Origin: Brevibacillus brevis NBRC 100599
Lineage (GTDB): Bacteria > Bacillota > Bacilli > Brevibacillales > Brevibacillaceae
Reading direction: 5' to 3'
Assembly: GCF_000010165.1 (NCBI RefSeq)
Contig: NC_012491.1
Location: 27,501-91,500, forward strand
DNA: 64,000 nt
How positions within the stretch are numbered: the first letter of the stretch is position 1; each line of letters starts with the position of its first letter. Below are positions 45,714-54,231 of this stretch, one piece after another. The translations under genes and the position numbers were made by a program. The notes under the pieces are model-generated. The model saw nothing but the letters and a program-made list of their open reading frames with translations. It made no database searches and was not told the origin of the DNA.

Positions 45714-47147
45714 ATGAGTGCACTTTCTTCGTTACATCTCGTTGGCTCGTCCGGTCGATTGCAGCGGTTCATGCATCAACTGCCTACTGCCGTTTTGTTG
45801 GTGAATCAAGCGGGTAGTATCGTGGAGGTCAACGAACAACTGCTTCGTGTAACCGGATATTCACGCGATCAACTAGTCAATCAGCCAATCAGCTCTCTTC
45901 TTCCCCATCGAGGTTCCATAGAGCACCTGTATGAGGAATATTTGCGAAGGGAAGAAGAAGTGGGAACCAAAGGCGAGGTCGAACTGGAATGGCGTGATAA
46001 ACAAGGGAAATGCAGGAACACATCTGTCATGATCATGGCACAGCAAGCAGAAGAACTTCTGTACATGATTCATTTTCCCCAACTCCTAAAAGAAAGCGAT
46101 CAGCTTTTATCGCAACGATTGCTGACCAAACTGACCTATGATACAAGCATGGGCTTGTTTATCCTCGACGAGAAATCGATCATTATCGAAGCCAGTCAGA
46201 CGGCGTGTAAGCTACTGGGTATGGAGAGACTGGACGTCATCAATAAGCACGTCGATCAAGTATTTAGCGGCATCCCCGAACCGCATCGGTTCATTAAAAA
46301 AGAACTGTTGGAAGGCGTAAAGCTGCAAAATGTCGCGACTTCCTGGACGAATGACAACCAACGCTATGAGCTGATTGTCGACGCAAATACACTCCAAGAC
46401 GAGTCAGGGAAAATAGTGGGGGCGTTTATTCTTTTCAAAGACATAACAAACCTGCGATCCTTCGCCCAAAAGCTCGAGCGGAATGAACGCTTGGCGATGA
46501 TCGGGCAAATTGCTGCTGGTACAGCACACGAGATTCGCAATCCCCTTACCTCGATCAAAGGTTTTCTGCAAATGTTCCTCAAGTTATTTGGTGACAGTGG
46601 CATGGAGAGGGAGAAAACGTACACCGAAATCATGCTCACAGAAATCAATCGCATCAATTCTTTAGTCAGTGAATTCCTGCTATTGAGCAAGCCGCGTAAT
46701 ATTCAATATTCCATGGTCGACTTAAATACCGTTTTTGAGGAAATTTTGCCGATCGTCGAGTCGCAGGCGAATCTGTACGGAATTGATGTCCAGTTTGCCT
46801 CTTGCGGTAAGCTTCCAATGGTCGTCGGGGATAACGAGCTATTGAAGCAAGTGTTCATTAATATCTGCAAAAATGGAATAGAAGCAATGGGAGAGCAGGG
46901 ATCGCTTCAGATTTCCCATCATTTCGATCAGGATGGCGATAAAGTGAGTATCGATATTCACGATTCAGGTCCAGGTATTCCGCTTTACATTATTGATAAG
47001 ATTTTTGATCCGTTTTTTACGACAAAAGAGGAAGGGACAGGGCTCGGATTGTCTGTCTGCCAAAAAATCATTCACGATATTGGCGGTCAAATCCGTGTCT
47101 CCTCCAAAGGGTTTGGGACGACCTTCCATATCATGCTGCCATATTAG
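45714..47147 (+). CDS. PAS-domain sensor histidine kinase (sporulation-kinase type)
   Basis: 477-residue cytosolic kinase with no transmembrane segment. PAS-1 at about residues 15-125 (FMHQLPTAVLLVNQAGSIVE), PAS-2 at about 140-255. The H-box AAGTAHEIRNPLTSIKGF has the phosphorylated His at about 270, and the catalytic ATPase domain has ICKNGIEAM, DSGPGIP and GTGLGLSVCQK. The H-box and the absence of a linked response regulator match KinA/KinE-type phosphorelay kinases that feed Spo0F. ATG 45714 follows AGGAGGG. Inferred role: sporulation or transition-state input. Confidence 0.88.
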   Translation: MSALSSLHLVGSSGRLQRFMHQLPTAVLLVNQAGSIVEVNEQLLRVTGYSRDQLVNQPISSLLPHRGSIEHLYEEYLRREEEVGTKGEVELEWRDKQGKCRNTSVMIMAQQAEELLYMIHFPQLLKESDQLLSQRLLTKLTYDTSMGLFILDEKSIIIEASQTACKLLGMERLDVINKHVDQVFSGIPEPHRFIKKELLEGVKLQNVATSWTNDNQRYELIVDANTLQDESGKIVGAFILFKDITNLRSFAQKLERNERLAMIGQIAAGTAHEIRNPLTSIKGFLQMFLKLFGDSGMEREKTYTEIMLTEINRINSLVSEFLLLSKPRNIQYSMVDLNTVFEEILPIVESQANLYGIDVQFASCGKLPMVVGDNELLKQVFINICKNGIEAMGEQGSLQISHHFDQDGDKVSIDIHDSGPGIPLYIIDKIFDPFFTTKEEGTGLGLSVCQKIIHDIGGQIRVSSKGFGTTFHIMLPY

Positions 47148-47156
47148 GTGTAGAAT

Positions 47157-47188
47157 GCGTCCCGCACAATTGTGAACGGGGCGTTTTT
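47157..47188 (+). terminator. Intrinsic terminator of the kinase gene
   Basis: GCGTCCCG and CGGGGCGT arms are followed by TTTTTA. Confidence 0.78.
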
Positions 47189-47288
47189 TAAGTGAGACAT
47201 GTCCGTTCACTTTGTACGAACGGTGGCAATCGTGTATACTGAATAGGATATAGAAGAGGACTGTGCAGATGGGGAGTGTCACACGAAC

Positions 47289-48986
47289 ATGGCTTATACC
47301 GCGCTATACCGCGTATACCGACCGCAGACTTTTCAAGACGTAGTCGGACAAGAGCATGTTACGACAACCTTGCGTAATGCTTTACGCGAAAATAGGCTGT
47401 CCCATGCCTATTTATTCAACGGTCCCCGAGGTACGGGAAAAACAAGTGCAGCCAAAATTATGGCGAAAGCAGTGAACTGCGAGCAGCCCATAGATGGCGA
47501 GCCATGCAATCAATGCGATACGTGTAGAGCCATCTCCAACGGTTCTGTAACGGATGTGCTGGAAATCGACGCGGCATCCAACCGGGGTGTTGAAGAGATC
47601 CGCGACATTCGCGACAAAGTGAAATTTGCCCCGAGCGACGTCAGGTATAAAGTGTACATCATCGATGAGGTGCATATGCTGACGACAGAGGCATTTAACG
47701 CTTTGTTAAAAACCCTCGAAGAGCCGCCGTCCCACGTCATTTTTATTTTGGCGACGACAGAGCCGCACAAGCTGCCAGCTACGATTATCTCTCGTTGCCA
47801 GCGCTTTGATTTTCACCGAATTCCACTGAGAGTGATGGTCGATCTTTTGCAAAGGATTTGCCAGTCACAAGGGGTGCAGGTGGAGGAGCAGGCCCTGCAG
47901 CTCGTAGCGAAGATGGCTGAAGGTGGAGCCCGTGATGCTCTTAGCTTGTTGGACCAAGCGATTAGCTATAGCAAGGACGAGGTTCGTGCTAGTGATATTA
48001 TGCAGATTACGGGCACAGTTGCCCAATCTTACTTTTCTGTGCTTGCGCGACATATTGCCGAAAATGATATTGCGCAGGTCATGGAGCAATTTGATAAAGT
48101 CATGGTGCAAGGGAAGGACCCGGAGCAGTTCCTGCACGATTTCCTCTACTATTACCGCGATATGCTGTTATTGAAGACAGCGCCGCAGCTAGAAGAGATT
48201 GTCGAGCGGACCATGATTGATGACCAGTTTGCAGAGGTTGCAAAGCTGTACTCGTTTCCAGTGCTTTACGCAGCGATTGAGACCTGCAATCAGGCTTTGT
48301 CGCAATTAAAATGGTCGACCTATGCAAGGGTGTTGGTTGAACTAACCCTTGTCAAAATGTGCCAGCCTAATGCGAATGCGACGGAATCTATGGGAGCCTC
48401 ACCCGTTAACAGCGAGGAACTGACCGCGATGTCCAATCGTATCCGCGTTTTGGAAGAGCGTTTGGTTCAAGTGATGCAAGGTCAGGTGAGCACTCCCGGC
48501 CAGCAAAAGGCCGAAGAAACGCGTAAGAGCGAACCAAGGCGCATAGCTGCGGCTTCTGGTGGTTCACGAACCCCGATGAACAGAGTCAGGGAAGTCGCGA
48601 AGGCCATGGATGAGAATTTGACGAGACAAGTGCGTGGGCAGTGGAGTCAAATTTTGACCGAACTGAAAAAGATCAAGATCCAGTACCAGGCTTGGCTAGT
48701 CAATGGTCAACCGGTAGCTGCCGGCAATGAAGCGGTTGTCGTAACCTTCAACAGTGCTATCCATTGCGATAAGACGATGGAGGCAGAGCTTCGGAGCGTG
48801 ATTGAGCGCGTTATGTCTACGGTGTTGGGCAGGCCCTTGCAGCTCTTGTCTGTCATGGAGGAAGAGTGGCAAAGTGTAGACCAGCAGGTTGGTCAAAAAG
48901 ACGCTTCTGATGAGCCAGAAGAGGACCCGTTTTTTGCGGAAGCCATCAAGCTCGTCGGAGAAGGTCTTGTTGAAGTCAAAGACTAA
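47289..48986 (+). CDS. dnaX: DNA polymerase III subunit gamma/tau
   Basis: Clamp-loader ATPase, 565 residues. Walker A GPRGTGKTSAAKI (about residues 42-54), a zinc module CEQP...CNQCDTC (about 64-80), Walker B YIIDEVHML, and sensor segment FILATTEPHKLPATI. Domain III and a shorter tau tail follow; no slippery AAAAAAG heptamer for a gamma frameshift is evident. ATG 47289 follows a GGGGAG site. It heads the dnaX-yaaK-recR set conserved in Firmicutes. Confidence 0.97.
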   Translation: MAYTALYRVYRPQTFQDVVGQEHVTTTLRNALRENRLSHAYLFNGPRGTGKTSAAKIMAKAVNCEQPIDGEPCNQCDTCRAISNGSVTDVLEIDAASNRGVEEIRDIRDKVKFAPSDVRYKVYIIDEVHMLTTEAFNALLKTLEEPPSHVIFILATTEPHKLPATIISRCQRFDFHRIPLRVMVDLLQRICQSQGVQVEEQALQLVAKMAEGGARDALSLLDQAISYSKDEVRASDIMQITGTVAQSYFSVLARHIAENDIAQVMEQFDKVMVQGKDPEQFLHDFLYYYRDMLLLKTAPQLEEIVERTMIDDQFAEVAKLYSFPVLYAAIETCNQALSQLKWSTYARVLVELTLVKMCQPNANATESMGASPVNSEELTAMSNRIRVLEERLVQVMQGQVSTPGQQKAEETRKSEPRRIAAASGGSRTPMNRVREVAKAMDENLTRQVRGQWSQILTELKKIKIQYQAWLVNGQPVAAGNEAVVVTFNSAIHCDKTMEAELRSVIERVMSTVLGRPLQLLSVMEEEWQSVDQQVGQKDASDEPEEDPFFAEAIKLVGEGLVEVKD

Positions 48987-49022
48987 ATCATACACTCATA
49001 ACCATTTAGGGAGGATACCTCA

Positions 49023-49343
49023 ATGAAAAACATGCAGCAAATGCAACAAATGATGAAGCAAGTGAAAAAAATGCAGGAAGAAATGCAAAAAGCGCAAGAA
49101 GGCTTGAAAGATAGAATCGTGGAAGGCTCTGCTGGTGGCGGTGCTATCACTGTGAAAATTGATGGACATAAGCAAATCAAAGACATCGTGATCAAGCCAG
49201 AAGTAGTAGATCCTGAAGATGTGGAAATGCTGCAAGACCTGGTGCTCACTGCTGTGAACGATGCACTGCGCAAAGCAGATGAAATGGTAGGCAAGGAAAT
49301 GGGCAAATTTACTGGAGGCATGAACATCCCAGGCCTGTTCTAA
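49023..49343 (+). CDS. yaaK: YbaB/EbfC nucleoid-associated protein
   Basis: 106-residue dimeric DNA-binding protein with an N-terminal Met/Gln/Lys coiled coil ([20 protein letters not shown]) and a core [20 protein letters not shown]. Located between dnaX and recR as in Bacillus. Probably linked with recombination or nucleoid structure. Site GGGAGG before ATG 49023. Confidence 0.96.
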   Translation: MKNMQQMQQMMKQVKKMQEEMQKAQEGLKDRIVEGSAGGGAITVKIDGHKQIKDIVIKPEVVDPEDVEMLQDLVLTAVNDALRKADEMVGKEMGKFTGGMNIPGLF

Positions 49344-49371
49344 AAATTGGGCAGGAAAAGAGGAGTAGGCG

Positions 49372-49968
49372 ATGTTTTATCCAGAACCGGTCTCAAAGCT
49401 CATTGATGGTTTTATGAAATTGCCCGGCATTGGTCCCAAAACGGCTGGGCGGCTTGCCTTTTTTGTGCTCAATATGAAAGAGGACGACGTGCTTGATCTG
49501 GCAAAAGCATTGGTCAATGCCAAGCGTCAGCTTCATTACTGCTCGGTCTGCAACAATATTACCGATCTCGATCCATGTCATATTTGTCGGGACAAACGCC
49601 GTGACGGCTCCATCATCTGTGTGGTGCAAGAGCCGCGAGACGTGGTAGCGATGGAGAAGACGCGAGAGTTTGAAGGGTATTATCACGTTTTGCACGGGGC
49701 GATTTCTCCTATGGATGGGATCGGTCCGGAGGATATTCGCATTCCTGACCTGTTGAAGCGCCTCGGTGACGAGCAGGTGAAGGAAGTCATTTTGGCGACC
49801 AATCCGAATATCGAAGGGGAAGCAACAGCGATGTACATTTCCCGGCTGATTAAACCTTTTGGCATTCGCGTGACGCGTATCGCCCACGGCTTGCCAGTCG
49901 GTGGAGACTTGGAGTACGCCGATGAAGTGACGCTGACCAAAGCATTGGAAGGCAGACGCGACCTATAA
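49372..49968 (+). CDS. recR: Recombination mediator RecR
   Basis: 198-residue recombination and repair protein acting with RecF and RecO to load RecA. Helix-hairpin-helix at residues about 12-40 ([15 protein letters not shown]), zinc finger [18 protein letters not shown] (about 57-74), TOPRIM domain with [14 protein letters not shown] and a Walker-like [15 protein letters not shown]. Site AGAGGAG before ATG 49372. A terminator region follows. Confidence 0.97.
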   Translation: MFYPEPVSKLIDGFMKLPGIGPKTAGRLAFFVLNMKEDDVLDLAKALVNAKRQLHYCSVCNNITDLDPCHICRDKRRDGSIICVVQEPRDVVAMEKTREFEGYYHVLHGAISPMDGIGPEDIRIPDLLKRLGDEQVKEVILATNPNIEGEATAMYISRLIKPFGIRVTRIAHGLPVGGDLEYADEVTLTKALEGRRDL

Positions 49969-49977
49969 AGGAATTTT

Positions 49978-50099
49978 AAAAAGTTCTCCTTCTTCAGGTT
50001 CTCGCCACTTTCTCGGTGCTGAAAGGACGACTTTTTAAATATTATCCTAAAGTACGCTATAGATAGAAAAGAAGACGGGGTCTGCCTGTCTTTTTTTTG
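49978..50099 (+). terminator. Two tandem terminators after recR
   Basis: First: AAAAAGT...CCTT and AAGG...ACTTTTT (49978-50036). Second: AAGACGGG and CCTGTCTT followed by TTTTTTT (50070-50099). No gene lies between them. Confidence 0.68.
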
Positions 50100-50119
50100 T
50101 TTCAAGAGGAGGATGCAGG

Positions 50120-50593
50120 ATGCCAGTTATTCGAATGGAGTTTTTGATAGATGCTCCGCGACAGGTCTGCTTTGATGCTGCTAGAAGCATTGATTTGCAT
50201 ATGGAATCAACCGCCAGCACGAAGGAGAGAGCCATTGGTGGAGTAACGAGCGGACTAATAAACCTGGGGGAGACTGTTACCTGGGAAGCCATTCACTTCG
50301 GTATCAAGCAGAATTTGACGGTGAAAATCACAGAGATGGAGGAACCGTGCTATTTCGTGGATGAAATGGTTTCTGGCGCATTCAAACGGTTTCATCACAC
50401 GCATGAGTTCATTCCGATTACGGACAATCAGACGAGGATGATCGACATTTTTGATTACACATCTCCGCTGGGTATTTTGGGAAAGCTCGCGGATTGGTTG
50501 TTCCTGGAGGCGTATATGACGAGATTTTTACGAACGCGTAATGAATATCTCAAGCAAGTAGCAGAAGATCAGATCAAAGCTTTGCAATCTTAA
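50120..50593 (+). CDS. SRPBCC-family protein
   Basis: 157-residue protein of the START/SRPBCC hydrophobic-cavity fold (YfiT/polyketide-cyclase-like). Typical opening strand PVIRMEFLIDAPRQVCFDAA, then ETVTWEAIHFGIKQNLTVKI, FKRFHHTHEF and the C-terminal helix FLRTRNEYLKQVAE. These bind lipids or small hydrophobic ligands; specific ligand unknown. ATG 50120 follows AGAGGAGG. Confidence 0.85.
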   Translation: MPVIRMEFLIDAPRQVCFDAARSIDLHMESTASTKERAIGGVTSGLINLGETVTWEAIHFGIKQNLTVKITEMEEPCYFVDEMVSGAFKRFHHTHEFIPITDNQTRMIDIFDYTSPLGILGKLADWLFLEAYMTRFLRTRNEYLKQVAEDQIKALQS

Positions 50594-50652
50594 TAGAAAT
50601 GCCGGACTTTTTTGAATGGACGAGACATACAGTGAAATAGGAGCGTGAGGAG

Positions 50653-51630
50653 ATGCTGACAGGACCAGGACTGTCGCTTGCGAGTGGGATACGGCGACAA
50701 AAGTCCACTCCATGGGCGATCATGCTGTTTATTGGGTATTGGCTCATGTTTGCTGCGGAGTTATCCATGATTCGTTTTCACAAGGGAGTAGACGGAAAGT
50801 GGGTCGCTAGTACCGTCGGGCAACCGGAGGTGTGGTTAGGATTACTTGCATTTGGGGTGACGGTATTTAGCTTCCTTGCGACCGTTGGTTTCATTGTGAG
50901 CCTGCTAAGAGAAAGACGGCAGCTAACGTCATGGCTGTGGCAATATGACGAGCTTACAGGGAATGATGTACTGCATATTGTAGCTTGGCTGCATGTGTTT
51001 CAAACGGGCGTACTGCTGTTGTATGGGTTTTTACTGGAAGGTACCTTCTTTTCCATTGGAACGATCGGAGGGATATTGGAATCAGCTATTTTTCAACTGT
51101 TCCTGTTGATTTTGATTCCACTGTGGTTTCGTGGACGACTGGGAGAAATCGGCGTTCGCCGACCTGTACGACTAGGCCAGATGCTGTTGATGCTCGCTGC
51201 TCTGTTTCTTTTGATTGCATTAGTGATGGATGCGGTGGTGACTAACCCAATTGCCGACTGGTTTGGACTGTCTCTATCTTCAGAGCGAGAGCAGCAGATC
51301 GAAAAAGAGATTGTGCAGGCGAAAGAAACGGATATTTTGGCGGCGCTCACCTCACTCGTGGTCATTGGCATCTTGGTTCCGATTGCGGAGGAGATTTTGT
51401 TTCGGGGCGTGATTCAGACTTATCTGGTTCAGAGAATTGGGCCTCTTTTGGGTATTTTCCTGAGCAGTCTCTGGTTTGGGCTCCTACATATGGATCTCGC
51501 CCTATTTGCTCCACTTTTTGTCATTGGACTTTTACTCGGATTCGTTCGACATCGGTACCAATCAATCTGGGGAGCCGTTTTGTTGCATGCGTTGAACAAC
51601 ATGACAGGGGTACTTTACTACTTTCAATGA
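50653..51630 (+). CDS. CPBP-family intramembrane metalloprotease
   Basis: 325-residue polytopic membrane protein with the CAAX-protease/bacteriocin-processing (ABI) signature: EEILFRGVIQTYL (EExxxR, about residues 246-258), FGLLHMDLA (FxxxH) and the C-terminal HALNNMTG. About eight helices. Substrate unknown; related proteins process peptides or protect against self-made bacteriocins. ATG 50653 follows GTGAGGAG. Adjacent to yaaL and bofA. Confidence 0.9.
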   Translation: MLTGPGLSLASGIRRQKSTPWAIMLFIGYWLMFAAELSMIRFHKGVDGKWVASTVGQPEVWLGLLAFGVTVFSFLATVGFIVSLLRERRQLTSWLWQYDELTGNDVLHIVAWLHVFQTGVLLLYGFLLEGTFFSIGTIGGILESAIFQLFLLILIPLWFRGRLGEIGVRRPVRLGQMLLMLAALFLLIALVMDAVVTNPIADWFGLSLSSEREQQIEKEIVQAKETDILAALTSLVVIGILVPIAEEILFRGVIQTYLVQRIGPLLGIFLSSLWFGLLHMDLALFAPLFVIGLLLGFVRHRYQSIWGAVLLHALNNMTGVLYYFQ

Positions 51631-51645
51631 GGGGGAAGCTTGCTG

Positions 51646-51876
51646 GTGAGTAGGTGGAGAAAAAAAGCACGGTTCGTGGTGGAATGGAATGAAGCGAGCT
51701 TGGATGTGGCAGTCAATCAGGCGCGAATGGACTGGCAGCATGCCCGCCATCTTGTGGAGATCAGTGAACCGGATGGCGGTTTGGATGATGTCATTTACTA
51801 TTTGCATGTGACCGAAAAGCGGTATATGTATTTGCTCGCGCAAGCAAAGCGCGAAAGGAATCGCCAACAGGCATAG
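51646..51876 (+). CDS. yaaL: YaaL/DUF2508 family protein
   Basis: 76-residue protein of the YaaL family, from GTG 51646 (8 bp after GGGGGAAG; TTG 51640 is possible). Helical, with LDVAVNQARMDWQHARHLVE and a Tyr- and Arg-rich end. Conserved between recR and bofA in spore formers; function unknown. Confidence 0.85.
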   Translation: MSRWRKKARFVVEWNEASLDVAVNQARMDWQHARHLVEISEPDGGLDDVIYYLHVTEKRYMYLLAQAKRERNRQQA

Positions 51877-51888
51877 GAGGAAAAGCCG

Positions 51889-52155
51889 ATGACTACAGGG
51901 TGGGTTATAGCACTGATTGTAGTTGGAATTTTGCTGGTGATTGCCGTCAGCAAATCTGTCACGGGCCCGATCAGGTGGATTGGATTTGGGATCATGCAAG
52001 TCGTGATTGGCGCACTATTGCTGTTTTTCACCAATCTGGTTGGAGAGCTGGCTAACTTCCACATCCCGATCAACCCGGTGACGGCTCTGCTCGTCGGACT
52101 TCTCCGTTTGCCTGGATTGGCGGCGTTGATTGTCATCAAGCTATGGGTTATGTAA
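51889..52155 (+). CDS. bofA: Pro-sigma-K processing inhibitor BofA
   Basis: 88-residue membrane protein that, with SpoIVFA, holds back the SpoIVFB protease until the forespore signals, delaying sigma-K activation in the mother cell. Two hydrophobic segments (about residues 5-25 and 30-50), then the conserved C-terminal INPVTALLVGLLRLPGLAAL and VIKL. The C-terminus matches BofA. Site AGGAGG before ATG 51889. Its presence confirms a sporulation programme. Confidence 0.95.
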   Translation: MTTGWVIALIVVGILLVIAVSKSVTGPIRWIGFGIMQVVIGALLLFFTNLVGELANFHIPINPVTALLVGLLRLPGLAALIVIKLWVM

Positions 52156-52171
52156 AGGTGTATCGATTCGG

Positions 52172-52699
52172 TTATCCATCGGTAAGTAAAAAAGCAACGC
52201 CGCGATCCTCGTATTTCACACGGCTACGACTTGGCAGACGAAAGGAAGTAAGGAGGGCGAGGAGGCGTGGCAGCGAGACGATCAACGTTCCGGTGATCAA
52301 AGTGAGTCCGTATCCTTCCGAAAGCCACACATAAGCCCCGGCTGCAATCGCCATACTCCCAACGTTTACCGTCAGCTCACTTCCCCGATAGACAGAGAGC
52401 GGGATGGGAAGTGGATAGCCTGCCCCCCACCATGGAGAGACGAGCATATCGGCAGTTGTCTTTGGCTTATGGCCGCGCAAAAGGGCATACAATCTAAATA
52501 AGACCAAATGACAGATCGGTATAACGGGTAGAATCGCTAATGTCACAATCAGCGTATAAGCGGGGACTTGTAGCATGAATGAGTGCCAAATAAGGGACAA
52601 GCCTATTAACAGCAGTTGAAAAAGGTAGCCGACGAATTGCCAGCGAAAACGATAGAGCAGCTTATAGCTATAGATCGTATGGGCGGCGGTTTCTTTCAT
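52172..52699 (-). CDS. Membrane protein of unknown function
   Basis: 175-residue integral membrane protein from ATG 52699 after AAAGGAAGTG. Four to five hydrophobic segments (about 24-45, 49-72, 105-120, 126-147), the first two back to back, with a loop RLYALLRGHKPKTTADML. No family recognised. Transcribed against the sporulation genes bofA and csfB, in the place where B. subtilis has an rRNA operon. Confidence 0.68.
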   Translation of the reverse strand: MKETAAHTIYSYKLLYRFRWQFVGYLFQLLLIGLSLIWHSFMLQVPAYTLIVTLAILPVIPICHLVLFRLYALLRGHKPKTTADMLVSPWWGAGYPLPIPLSVYRGSELTVNVGSMAIAAGAYVWLSEGYGLTLITGTLIVSLPRLLALLTSFRLPSRSRVKYEDRGVAFLLTDG

Positions 52700-52800
52700 G
52701 AGAAGTCACTTCCTTTGACAGCGGTCTGGATGAATGAAAGTCTGCGTTTCCATTATCGCACAGTCGCAAATCTTGAGAAAGCTCATACAACGAATGAAAC

Positions 52801-52840
52801 AAGCCGTTTGTCTAGCCTGATTAGACTGACGGCTTTTTGT
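52801..52840 (+). terminator. Orphan terminator-like hairpin
   Basis: AAGCCGT...TCTA and TAGA...ACGGCTT arms are followed by TTTTGTT on the plus strand. No plus-strand gene ends before it; bofA stops 650 bp upstream. Confidence 0.55.
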
Positions 52841-52894
52841 TATGGAAAGGATAAAAGGAATGATAGGGGTAGGGCGTAAGGAGGGAAGAAGAGC

Positions 52895-53884
52895 GTGAAG
52901 CTTTGGGTCATTTCAGAGGAGGTTGTAGCCAGATTCGGAAATGAGCTAGGAGCATGTGGAATCGAGCTGGTTGTTTGCAGCACAGATGCTATTCAAGAAG
53001 GCGCCAATGGATTTTTGCTGACAAAAGAGAGTGATGGCAAGCTTTTGCAGGAAAGGGTGCAACAGCTGGGGACGGGGCCATGGCTCGCGCTTGTCTACGG
53101 AAGTGATGTGCCATACGACTGGGCGGATACTTTACATACCCAATACGAGCACACCGGGGAGTATGAGGTCATTCGCATGGCGTTATTTACCCACGAGCGT
53201 GCTTTGCTTGGGGGGGAACCTGATGGGAGATGGATGCGATTCCTCTGTAGGCAGCTCGCTCGATACTCACTGGTGACGATGGTATGCGGGATGCGCGAAG
53301 TGGATGAAGCGCTTCGGCAATTGCCTCGCTATCTGGCATGGAAGGAGCAGTTTTATATCGAACTTGGTGCCAGCTGCGATGAGAAGGGAATTTCTCTGCT
53401 CCAAGTCAGTCGCGCGCTCGGTATGGACAAACGAATCGGTCACGGCTGGCTCTACCCGTCCCGTCAGGACTCTTCTCTCATCGTTCGATGGCTTGTAAAA
53501 GAATGCAGGCTCGTTCTACAAAAAGCCAATATACAGCGGATCGTACTTTGGGGAGAGGATTCGCTATGGGAGCAGATGTCTTCTGACTGGTTGGCTGGAA
53601 AGGACGTTGCCATGTACACGGGGGAGGACAAGCCAATTCCGAACAAAAGGATGACGCGTTGGACGCTATACGATTCGTGGCAGGATGCTATAAAGGATGC
53701 GGATTTGCTCGTGATCGGGAATGCTGCGGGAACGACCATTGCAGAGCTGCCGTTATCAGAGCTGGTTAGCAGAATGAGGCATTCCTATGTCATTGATGCG
53801 GCAGCTTGCTTCCCTGTGCAGGAAGCCCAGTCCTACTTCCAAGCCTACCGAGCTATCGGCGAAAACACGAACGTTTGGGAATGA
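52895..53884 (+). CDS. UDP-glucose/GDP-mannose dehydrogenase-like protein lacking the catalytic Cys
   Basis: 329-residue protein from GTG 52895 after GGAGGGAAG. The middle (about residues 150-215) resembles the dimerisation helix and substrate region of UDP-glucose dehydrogenases (KGISLLQVSRALGMDKRIGH). The C-terminal part (250-329) resembles their last domain (AIKDADLLVIGNAAGTTIAE, then YVIDAAACF). The catalytic GGSCFPKD segment is replaced by LYPSRQDSS, and no N-terminal GxGxxG NAD motif is visible. It is thus a highly diverged, probably non-catalytic relative. I infer this from pattern alone. Lies between bofA and csfB. Confidence 0.6.
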   Translation: MKLWVISEEVVARFGNELGACGIELVVCSTDAIQEGANGFLLTKESDGKLLQERVQQLGTGPWLALVYGSDVPYDWADTLHTQYEHTGEYEVIRMALFTHERALLGGEPDGRWMRFLCRQLARYSLVTMVCGMREVDEALRQLPRYLAWKEQFYIELGASCDEKGISLLQVSRALGMDKRIGHGWLYPSRQDSSLIVRWLVKECRLVLQKANIQRIVLWGEDSLWEQMSSDWLAGKDVAMYTGEDKPIPNKRMTRWTLYDSWQDAIKDADLLVIGNAAGTTIAELPLSELVSRMRHSYVIDAAACFPVQEAQSYFQAYRAIGENTNVWE

Positions 53885-53944
53885 TGCTGACTATAATAGG
53901 GTATAATGATTGGTATATTGAGGAAAAGGGCAGGCGTTTTCACT

Positions 53945-54127
53945 ATGGAAAAAGTTGCTCAGCGATGTATCGTCTGTGAACAGGAGCAGAATGACGGAAT
54001 CGCCATTTGTGAGCAGTTTATCTGTCAACGGTGCGAACAGGAAATGGTCAATACCGATGTACAGGATGAAAAGTATCCGTTTTTTATTCATCAGATGAGA
54101 CGCATTTGGTTGCGAAAAGATGCGTGA
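53945..54127 (+). CDS. csfB: Anti-sigma-G factor CsfB/Gin
   Basis: 60-residue zinc protein from ATG 53945 (an upstream frame from 53906 is possible). It has CIVCEQEQNDGIAICEQFIC and QRCEQE, four cysteines in two CxxC pairs (CxxC...CxxC) as in B. subtilis Gin, which keeps sigma-G inactive until engulfment and blocks sigma-E in the forespore. The GTATA-type -35 and GG-rich -10 of a sigma-F promoter may be near 53900-53930, but the match is weak. It sits before the yaaO-tmk genes as in Bacillus. Confidence 0.9.
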   Translation: MEKVAQRCIVCEQEQNDGIAICEQFICQRCEQEMVNTDVQDEKYPFFIHQMRRIWLRKDA

Positions 54128-54132
54128 AGAAA

Positions 54133-54165
54133 GAAGGCATCGGTGCATTCCGGTGTCTTTTTTTT
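54133..54165 (+). terminator. Intrinsic terminator of csfB
   Basis: AAGGCATCGG and CCGGTGTCTT arms (with G-U pairs) are followed by TTTTTT. Confidence 0.75.
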
Positions 54166-54231
54166 GCTGGATTCATGCGTGTCCAAATCATGCTAAAATA
54201 GGGGAATAAAAATAAAGGACGTGAGTCGCGC

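Noticed and set aside
47289-48986. Programmed frameshift in dnaX giving gamma
   Set aside because: No slippery A-run heptamer followed by a hairpin was seen; Bacillus-type dnaX genes do not need one.
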